A stretch of DNA of 8,812 nt from WJMT01 sp041686095. GTDB lineage: Bacteria; Acidobacteriota; Aminicenantia; Aminicenantales; Aminicenantaceae. A program made the translations under genes and the position numbers. The stretch lies in contig JAWLEN010000094.1 of NCBI GenBank assembly GCA_041686095.1, positions 1-8,812 on the forward strand. The letters run 5' to 3'. This document shows positions 3,854 to 8,812 of this stretch, piece after piece. Position 1 is the stretch's first letter; each line of letters opens with the position of its first letter. The notes under the pieces are model-generated. The model was not told the origin of the DNA and ran no database searches. It saw only the letters and a program-made list of their open reading frames with translations.

Positions 3854-6711
3854 TTTTTTCCTCCTATTTTAGGTTTAAATATGAGTAAAAGGGAGGGCAG
3901 TATGGTTAAAGAAGACAAAGCAGCCAGAAACATAGCGCCGACCATCACCCCTCCAAAATTTTTCAAGGGACTCATAGAAGAGAAAAGTAGAACTACAAAA
4001 CCAGTCATAACAGCCAAGGAGTTCGTCAGTATGGCTTTTCCCTTTTCCATGAACACAAGCTGGACCGCCTCTTCAATCCCATAACCCTGTTTTGCTTTTT
4101 CTCGAATACCATGAGTGAAATGAATGACATAATCGATCCCCACTCCAATACAAACTCCTGCGATCATTATGGTGGCAAAGTCAAGGGGGATTCCTGCCAA
4201 ACCAAGGAAGCTGTAAATCACATAAAGAGTGAATCCTATGGGAAAGATGGAAATAAGTCCCCATTTGAAAGACCGGCTCATTATCATAATAAGAATAAAA
4301 GTGATTACCAGAGCCAGGATAAGAGACTGAATCTGGGAGATATAGAGGAAATGATCCAGCCGGGTCATAAATATGGAATGGCCGCTTTGTTCAATCCTTG
4401 AGATTTGAACAAGATTTCCCTTAAACGGAGCCTCATTTTCAGGAAGAATGACCATGTTATCTGCGATTTCATACAGAAGCCCTTTTAATTTTTTTGAAAG
4501 ATTCTGATTATTTGTGAGGTCGGTATCAATAAGGGAAGAAATCTCTTTAAAAGCTCTCTCTGTAAAAGCAGACCTAATAGACTCAGTTACTCTAAAGGAA
4601 AAGGTAGAAGCGACATCCAAAGCAATCTCATCGTCATACTCTTCCTCAGGGATTACTTGTTTTAAAATGGTTTCGAAATCCTGAACAGAAGTTTTTGATT
4701 CTGAGAGAGATGAAACACATTTTTGGAATAAAGTCTTTTTGATGTTATCAGATATGATGAAGTCAAAAAATTCAGAATAAATAGTATTTTTAAATTCTGA
4801 AGAAGCTCTCATCCTCACATCATCGTCTTTGGGTACTGGAAAGTCCTGAATGAGAGAATGAAATTTAGGGAGAGCGGATTCTTTTTTTAATGAGGTTCCT
4901 TCATAGGATTGAATAAGCCAGTTGATTTCATCCAGGATATAACCGGCTTCACTTTTTCTGAGTTTTTGAGTCTGATTTTCATTAAAGTCATTGAGATTAA
5001 ACATATAAGGTTTTTTAGAATATTCCTGTTCAAGGAAATGATTGATTTTATTCCGAGTGCGTCGCATATATTCAATTTCTGAATTCGAAACTCTGGAAAA
5101 CACCTGACTTTCGGTTAAGTCGTTGGAAACGATCTGATTGAGCTCATCTCTTCCCTCCAGAAAAAACCATAGATTTCCTACACCCCGGTCATTTTCTGGA
5201 ATATGATACCGGCCATTGAGCTGAAAGTTCAGCTCCTCAATAAAATCTGCTAGAGAAAATGGTTGGCTGGCTTCAGGAATAGAACCCAAATAAAGAGAGA
5301 CTCTTCTTATGGTTCGAAGAAGGGCCGCTGATTTAAAACTTTCCCCTTTAACATAAACAGTAAGGGGAAACGAACCCCCAAAATGCTCTTTTGCGATTTC
5401 TAGAGCCACTCTGGGGTTGCTTTTTTTGGGGTAATACTGGGAAAAGTTTACCTGTCTCTTTATGATGAAAAGCCCGTATCCAAGTCCTAGAATGAGGACA
5501 AGTGTGATCCCTAAAATAAATTTTTTATGCCCTTTTACAAAACGGAGCAATACTTTCAAAAAAGGGGTTAAATAAGACATGTGTCTTTTTTGAGCGGTTG
5601 TTTCTTTACCCTTAAAAATAACATGAGCCGCAGGAATAAAAACAAGGGATATGATAACCGCAAAAAAGATACCTAGAGCTGAAAAAGTTCCAAATTCTGA
5701 TATAATTTTGAGTTTAACCGTTAAAAACGAAACAAAACCCGCCATGGTAGTCAAGCCTGCCAATACCACAGGAGTGGCAATTTGGCTGGATGCGGATTGG
5801 ACCTTGGTCAGTCTTTGTGTGCTCATGTCAGATTGACTGTAAAGTGTGTTGACCACATGGATCCCGTAGGCGGAACCTAGAGCCATCAACAGAACAGGTA
5901 TTGCCGGACTTATTAGGTTCAAAGGACTGCGAAACATCCCCATCACCCCAAAGGTCCATATGACGGCGATGGCCACTACAATAAAAGGGAAAACAATTCC
6001 CTTCCAATGCCTGAAGCTCAAATAGAGCACAGTAATGATCAGGATGACAATAAGGGGTATCATATTTTTCATGTCTGATGAAACGAATTCATTTGCAAAA
6101 TAGGCATCTGAAGGAACTCCGGAATAGTAGATTTCTGTCTGTGAATCCAGATGTTTTTCAATCGTAGGTTTTACCGTCTCTTTGAAGACTTCGATGAGGT
6201 CTTCTTGGGAGTCAATAAACACACTCATGGCCAGCCATTCGCCGTCTGAAGAAATGACATTATTGACTAAAGTGTCTTTTGATGAGGCTGATTTTTTAAG
6301 TTCAGCTAATTTATCCTTGGTTTCCGGAATATTCTCCAGAAAATCCCTGACTTCAATTCCTCCGGGAATTTGAGTGATATAAGGAGAATTAGAAAGTGAA
6401 TTGACAAGAAATATTTGATCATTTTGGCTTAATTCTTCAGTGAGAAATTTCACCTGGGTCAGAGTTTGATGAGAAAATGCTTGTTTATTATCGATTTTAA
6501 ATGTGATCAGCACAAGCTGATTGGAGCCGAACAGCTCTCCGGTGTGAAGAAGAAGTTTCAACACAGGGTCATCTTCAGGAACCCATTGAGTCATCTGGTT
6601 TTCAAAATAAAGATTTTTCATCTGAAAACCAAAAAAACAGGTAAGGATGATAATGATAAGAACCACAGCGATTCTATACTTGATGATGAATCCGAATAAT
6701 TGATTCAGCAA
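3850..6711 (-). CDS. RND/MMPL-family permease (HAE3-like, COG1033 type)
   Basis: A 953-residue inner-membrane protein with the twelve-helix RND layout: TM1 about 12-30, a periplasmic loop 31-215, TM2-TM6 (217-366), TM7 (398-417), a very long second loop (418-793) and TM8-TM12 (794-945). TM4 has LMALGSAYGIHVVN (275-288) and TM10 has GVGIDYVIHF (856-865); Asp860 is the likely proton-relay residue, while the TM4 counterpart lacks Asp, as I recall for this subfamily. The start is TTG at 6711, backed by AAAGGAG 7 nt upstream; the first in-frame Met (31) would lose TM1. There is no membrane-fusion protein or TolC homologue, so this is not an AcrB-type pump. With its LolA-like and barrel partners it likely extracts a hydrophobic molecule by proton motive force. 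A TetR operator sits just upstream. Family certain; substrate unknown. Confidence 0.95.
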   Translation of the reverse strand: MLNQLFGFIIKYRIAVVLIIIILTCFFGFQMKNLYFENQMTQWVPEDDPVLKLLLHTGELFGSNQLVLITFKIDNKQAFSHQTLTQVKFLTEELSQNDQIFLVNSLSNSPYITQIPGGIEVRDFLENIPETKDKLAELKKSASSKDTLVNNVISSDGEWLAMSVFIDSQEDLIEVFKETVKPTIEKHLDSQTEIYYSGVPSDAYFANEFVSSDMKNMIPLIVILIITVLYLSFRHWKGIVFPFIVVAIAVIWTFGVMGMFRSPLNLISPAIPVLLMALGSAYGIHVVNTLYSQSDMSTQRLTKVQSASSQIATPVVLAGLTTMAGFVSFLTVKLKIISEFGTFSALGIFFAVIISLVFIPAAHVIFKGKETTAQKRHMSYLTPFLKVLLRFVKGHKKFILGITLVLILGLGYGLFIIKRQVNFSQYYPKKSNPRVALEIAKEHFGGSFPLTVYVKGESFKSAALLRTIRRVSLYLGSIPEASQPFSLADFIEELNFQLNGRYHIPENDRGVGNLWFFLEGRDELNQIVSNDLTESQVFSRVSNSEIEYMRRTRNKINHFLEQEYSKKPYMFNLNDFNENQTQKLRKSEAGYILDEINWLIQSYEGTSLKKESALPKFHSLIQDFPVPKDDDVRMRASSEFKNTIYSEFFDFIISDNIKKTLFQKCVSSLSESKTSVQDFETILKQVIPEEEYDDEIALDVASTFSFRVTESIRSAFTERAFKEISSLIDTDLTNNQNLSKKLKGLLYEIADNMVILPENEAPFKGNLVQISRIEQSGHSIFMTRLDHFLYISQIQSLILALVITFILIMIMSRSFKWGLISIFPIGFTLYVIYSFLGLAGIPLDFATIMIAGVCIGVGIDYVIHFTHGIREKAKQGYGIEEAVQLVFMEKGKAILTNSLAVMTGFVVLLFSSMSPLKNFGGVMVGAMFLAALSSLTILPSLLLIFKPKIGGKK

Positions 6712-6718
6712 TGGATAA

Positions 6719-6725
6719 CTCCTTT
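6719..6725 (-). promoter_or_regulatory. Ribosome binding site that fixes the TTG start of the permease
   Basis: AAAGGAG on the minus strand (6725-6719), then a 7-nt spacer and TTG at 6711. No ATG exists nearby in frame. Confidence 0.75.
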
Positions 6726-6730
6726 ATTTC

Positions 6731-6748
6731 AGAGTGAATATTCACTCT
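6731..6748. promoter_or_regulatory. TetR operator upstream of the permease operon
   Basis: AGAGTGAATATTCACTCT is a perfect 18-bp palindrome in the 75-nt gap between the regulator gene and the permease, 6 nt upstream of the permease ribosome binding site. Its 14-bp core AGTGAATATTCACT recurs exactly at the tetR promoter. TetR-family repressors bind such palindromes as dimers. I see no convincing -35/-10 pair here, so the site may control a weak local promoter or act on readthrough from tetR. Confidence 0.8.
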
Positions 6749-6786
6749 CATTCGTTAGTCATGGGTATTTATTTTTGAGTTCCCTT

Positions 6787-7389
6787 CTAAGATTTTATTC
6801 CGTTTAGGAACTGGGAAAGGAGACGCTCTCCGGTCCAACTTAGTGATATTTCTCTGTTTTTTATGGTCCAATAGGAAAAAGATGTCTGCACGATCCCCAG
6901 AAAATTTACCGCAGCTATAGTGGAGTCTACATCAGCATGGAATTCATGTGCTTTTTTCCCTTTATCAATGATTTCTTTAATAGAATCGGTCAGTTCATTG
7001 ATCAAAGACTCTAATTTGTTGAGCAGAGACTTTTCCCCGATATGGATCTCATCAGAATAGACGATTTTAAAAAGTCCGGGGAATGCTTCGAGGAACTCGA
7101 GATGAATTTTTAAAAGTGATTGCAGCTTATGAACCGCATTATCATTGGAATCAATGATTTCTTTAAGCTGCTGACGGGCAGCAGCTGCGGCTTCATTCAG
7201 AATAAATTGTATGATTTCTTTTTTTGAATGAAAATGTCTGTAAAGAGCAGACTCTGCAAATCCCACTTGTTTGGCTATTCGGGCAACCGTCATTCCTTTG
7301 ATGCCGTATCTATCCACAATTTCAAGCGTTGTCTCTATGATTTCTTTTTTTCGGGTCTCTTTTGAAATAGTGAAAATGTTTTCTTTCAT
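6787..7389 (-). CDS. TetR/AcrR-family transcriptional regulator of the RND operon
   Basis: A 200-residue protein with the TetR architecture. The N-terminal DNA-binding domain (about 12-60) includes GIKGMTVARIAKQVGFAESALYRHFHSKKEI (given by position, 29-59): a helix-turn-helix whose recognition helix is around AESALYRHF (45-53). The rest is an all-helical ligand-binding and dimer domain of variable sequence. It lies 75 nt upstream of, and in the same direction as, the permease operon. Identical palindromes at its own promoter and before the permease indicate autoregulation and operon control; a hydrophobic ligand or pump substrate would be the expected inducer. The ATG at 7389 has no Shine-Dalgarno sequence: the operator occupies the usual place and the predicted leader is only about 13 nt. 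Family certain, target strongly inferred. Confidence 0.94.
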   Translation of the reverse strand: MKENIFTISKETRKKEIIETTLEIVDRYGIKGMTVARIAKQVGFAESALYRHFHSKKEIIQFILNEAAAAARQQLKEIIDSNDNAVHKLQSLLKIHLEFLEAFPGLFKIVYSDEIHIGEKSLLNKLESLINELTDSIKEIIDKGKKAHEFHADVDSTIAAVNFLGIVQTSFSYWTIKNREISLSWTGERLLSQFLNGIKS

Positions 7390-7391
7390 GA

Positions 7392-7407
7392 TAGTGAATA
7401 TTCACTA
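7392..7407. promoter_or_regulatory. TetR operator at the tetR promoter
   Basis: TAGTGAATATTCACTA is a perfect 16-bp palindrome starting 2 nt upstream of the tetR ATG and covering the predicted transcription start. It shares the 14-bp core AGTGAATATTCACT with the site at 6731-6748. A dimer bound here would block its own transcription. Confidence 0.82.
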
Positions 7408-7409
7408 AC

Positions 7410-7437
7410 ATTATAAGAGCTCCAAAAAAAAAGTCAA
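7410..7437 (-). promoter_or_regulatory. Promoter of the tetR gene
   Basis: On the minus strand TTGACT (7437-7432) and a perfect TATAAT (7415-7410) are separated by 16 nt. Transcription would begin near 7403, inside the operator palindrome, leaving a leader of about 13 nt with no ribosome binding site. Confidence 0.7.
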
Positions 7438-7526
7438 GGATCAAAAAAATATTTTGTTTTTTTTATCCCTTTTATTTATAATGCACTTATAATTTAATCA
7501 ACACATATAACCTGACCTATTCATAT

Positions 7527-7640
7527 AAAAATGGCGATGTTTTCATTAATAAATTATTTTCAGCGATATACAAGATTTTTCTAAAGAAAAATTATATGAA
7601 CATTTTTCTTGTAACTATTTTAATTTTAATCGCCATTTTT
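7527..7640. repeat. Long-range inverted repeat enclosing AT-rich hairpins
   Basis: AAAAATGGCGAT (7527-7538) and ATCGCCATTTTT (7629-7640) are perfect 12-bp inverted repeats about 90 nt apart. Between them AAGAAAAAT (7584-7592) pairs with ATTTTTCTT (7602-7610), and ATTTTTCT (7575-7582) can pair with AGAAAAAT (7585-7592) instead, so two mutually exclusive stems are possible. No open frame of note is inside. It may be a degenerate mobile element or an untranslated region; AT-rich sequence makes the inner stems weak evidence, whereas the GGCGAT arms are less likely by chance. Confidence 0.4.
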
Positions 7641-7649
7641 TTACCAATA

Positions 7650-7735
7650 AGGCGAGCCAATCTTACTGCATCTGCTTCGTTACAAGGCATTCGCAGTGAA
7701 GGACCACACCTTCATGCCTTGTGCCTCGCATCTGC
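7650..7735. repeat. GC-richer hairpin element flanked by GCATCTGC direct repeats
   Basis: A local island within an AT-rich gap. The hairpin has outer arms ACAAGGCAT (7682-7690) and ATGCCTTGT (7714-7722) and inner arms TGAAGG (7697-7702) and CCTTCA (7709-7714), with a 6-nt loop and a one-sided bulge. GCATCTGC occurs on both sides (7668-7675 and 7728-7735). It precedes the small outer-membrane-like gene and ends close to a candidate promoter. It resembles a dispersed intergenic repeat more than a terminator, since no T-run follows. Whether it recurs in the genome cannot be seen here. Confidence 0.5.
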
Positions 7736-7742
7736 AGAAATC

Positions 7743-7770
7743 TTGACTCGTGAATAATCCAGGATAATAT
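7743..7770 (+). promoter_or_regulatory. Possible promoter of the small outer-membrane-like gene
   Basis: TTGACT (7743-7748), 16 nt, then TAATAT (7765-7770), which matches 4 of 6 consensus bases. A start near 7777 would leave a leader of about 20 nt to the ATG at 7796. The -10 is weak, and GATAAT (7763-7768) is a closer match but badly spaced. Confidence 0.35.
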
Positions 7771-7795
7771 GAAAATAAAAACAAGGGGACATCAA

Positions 7796-8290
7796 ATGAA
7801 AAAAAAGTTTGTGATTTTAATCTCTGTTATTTTTGTTTTGCTTTTATCTTCTGTCCGAATGTGGAGCTTACCTCCTGTTCATTTTTCCATCACCACAGAT
7901 ATACTAGAACTTATAGATAAAGATTATCAATTAGAGGTTATGTATTATACTTCCACAAAATCTGCCTTCTCGGTTAGAGTCGGCTACTATCGAACCATTG
8001 AAGACTCAAATGATGTCTATGCAAATGATGACAGACATTGGGAATTAGGGGGAAGATGGAGACTTTTTCTTATGGATAGAGCCCCAAATCTGCTTTTTGT
8101 AGGATTGGGATTTGATAACCGGCCTCAGGATAACACCATCACTCCCTTGGGAGAAGTGGGATTTAATGTGACTCTAAAGCCGATTATAGTAAGTGTAGTG
8201 GGGTTTGGAGGTTATGAGTTTCACGTTTATGATTCTGATGGCAATCGTTTTGTTAAGGGGATCGAGTTAAGAGCAGGAGTCGGATTCTAG
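7796..8290 (+). CDS. Small outer-membrane beta-barrel-like protein of unknown function
   Basis: A 164-residue protein with a clear signal peptide (MKKKFVILISVIFVLLLSSVRMWS, described by position 1-24; cleavage about 24-25). The mature part shows alternating beta-strand patterns (45-52, 56-66, 80-92, 98-106, 119-127, 132-144, 152-164) and ends GVGF with a C-terminal Phe, all typical of small outer-membrane barrels. I do not recognise a specific family. I chose the ATG at 7796 because AGGGG lies 7 nt upstream and the signal peptide then begins at residue 1. The in-frame ATG at 7769 would add nine residues and overlap the candidate -10 box. The gene is monocistronic, with a long repeat-bearing gap upstream, and its stop is 2 nt from that of the convergent gene. 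Confidence 0.8.
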   Translation: MKKKFVILISVIFVLLLSSVRMWSLPPVHFSITTDILELIDKDYQLEVMYYTSTKSAFSVRVGYYRTIEDSNDVYANDDRHWELGGRWRLFLMDRAPNLLFVGLGFDNRPQDNTITPLGEVGFNVTLKPIIVSVVGFGGYEFHVYDSDGNRFVKGIELRAGVGF

Positions 8291-8292
8291 AA

Positions 8293-8812
8293 TCAATATC
8301 TCCAGCTTTTCAAATCAGCACCTTCGGGAGCTGTTTCAAGAATTCTCTGAGCAATTCTGGGGATAAACATCTGGTTATATCTGAGTCTTGAAATGGCATT
8401 GGGCCTCTCATGATCTCCGTTCCAGCAGTGCTCGGCTCTGTCTCCATAGTCGACTTCTCCATCATAATAAGGATTTTCAGTGCTTTCCAGGAATTCTTCC
8501 ATAAGATAAACCGCGTTGTTTAAATAGTAATTATCCATGTCTCCGCAATAGATATGGATCTTACCTTTGAGTTTAGGGCCTAGAGTCTCCCAGTCTCTTT
8601 CCAGAATGTAGCGAAGGTCATAATTTTCCCGCCAGTATTCAGCCACTTCAGGATTGATGTCTCCGGTCATCTTATCCCAAATAGGCTTGGGGTATCCATC
8701 TTCTCCTACAGGTGAATAAACCGCCTGCCAAATATCCCACTGCTGCCCGGAACGCGAGTCAGTCCCCAGAACCAGTTCTCTATGGTTCATCTCTTCCAAA
8801 GTACAGCTTATG
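8293..8812 (-). CDS. C-terminal part of a probable alpha/beta-hydrolase (esterase-like) protein, cut by the window edge
   Basis: The frame stays open from the TGA at 8293-8295 to the right edge, giving 172 visible residues; the N-terminus lies outside. A TTG and an ATG near 8799-8788 are internal codons, not starts. A strand followed by GDMDNYYL (about 90-97 of the visible part) looks like the acid-loop of an alpha/beta-hydrolase, and AEHCWNGDH (about 126-134) like the catalytic-His loop, in the order and spacing expected for the last third of an esterase-type domain. The nucleophile Ser would be off-window, so activity cannot be judged. A signal peptide cannot be assessed. The protein is rich in Trp, Tyr and acidic residues. 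The fold is a reasoned inference; substrate unknown. Confidence 0.65.
   Translation of the reverse strand, partial: ISCTLEEMNHRELVLGTDSRSGQQWDIWQAVYSPVGEDGYPKPIWDKMTGDINPEVAEYWRENYDLRYILERDWETLGPKLKGKIHIYCGDMDNYYLNNAVYLMEEFLESTENPYYDGEVDYGDRAEHCWNGDHERPNAISRLRYNQMFIPRIAQRILETAPEGADLKSWRY

Noticed and set aside
3881..6699. Several 60-96 codon plus-strand frames within the permease gene
   Set aside because: They are shadows of a strongly conserved membrane protein, with no start signals or recognisable domains.
3850..6711. An AcrB-type drug efflux pump
   Set aside because: Sequence motifs, lack of a membrane-fusion protein and TolC, and the LolA-like partner point to the MMPL/HAE3 group instead.
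7527..7735. CRISPR array
   Set aside because: The repeats are inverted or occur only twice, with no regular spacer pattern and no cas genes nearby.
7769..7795. Upstream ATG start of the small outer-membrane-like gene
   Set aside because: It adds nine residues before the signal peptide and would overlap the candidate -10 box. The ATG at 7796 has the better ribosome binding site.
8788..8799. A gene start for the hydrolase-like protein inside the window
   Set aside because: The frame continues without a stop to the edge, no ribosome binding site is seen, and the visible part corresponds only to the end of an alpha/beta-hydrolase domain.

Overview
This window comes from an AT-rich, Gram-negative (two-membrane) bacterium, most likely an anaerobe. 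It encodes two proteins that look like outer-membrane beta-barrels ending in Phe, a LolA-like periplasmic protein, and a 2[4Fe-4S] ferredoxin paired with a NifX-type cofactor-binding protein, a pairing typical of anaerobes. No nitrogenase genes are visible. I cannot name the phylum; spirochaetes, Aminicenantes-like lineages and deltaproteobacteria are all possible. Most genes on the minus strand have strong AAAGGAG-type ribosome binding sites. No rRNA, tRNA, CRISPR array or transposase gene was seen.

Left region (1-1682). A minus-strand gene begins at base 3 and runs off the edge. Before it lies an intergenic stretch (4-317) with a GC-rich, highly palindromic element at about 64-220. Next comes a minus-strand pair: a NifX-type protein with a glycine/arginine linker and coiled-coil tail, followed after 2 nt by a ferredoxin with an Arg/Gly-rich tail. 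Their promoter is well formed and its start point overlaps a 19-bp Fur-box-like palindrome. Divergent from it, a near-consensus plus-strand promoter reads into what looks like the broken N-terminus of a second NifX-type gene.

Centre (1683-7437). A four-gene minus-strand module: a TetR-family regulator, a 953-residue RND/MMPL permease, a LolA-like periplasmic protein and an outer-membrane beta-barrel. The last three overlap by ATGA and GTGA and are surely one operon. The same palindrome, AGTGAATATTCACT, lies at the tetR promoter and again in the gap just before the permease, so the regulator very probably controls itself and the operon. Together the three proteins would span inner membrane, periplasm and outer membrane, which suggests movement of a hydrophobic molecule through the envelope. 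The substrate is unknown.

Right region (7438-8812). A roughly 360-nt AT-rich gap holds nested inverted repeats and a GC-richer hairpin element. It precedes a small plus-strand outer-membrane-like protein, whose stop codon nearly touches that of a convergent gene. That gene is the C-terminal part of a probable alpha/beta-hydrolase (esterase-like) protein running off the right edge.

The most noteworthy items are the paired TetR operators, the NifX remnant with its intact promoter, the Fur-like operator, and the two structured intergenic elements.
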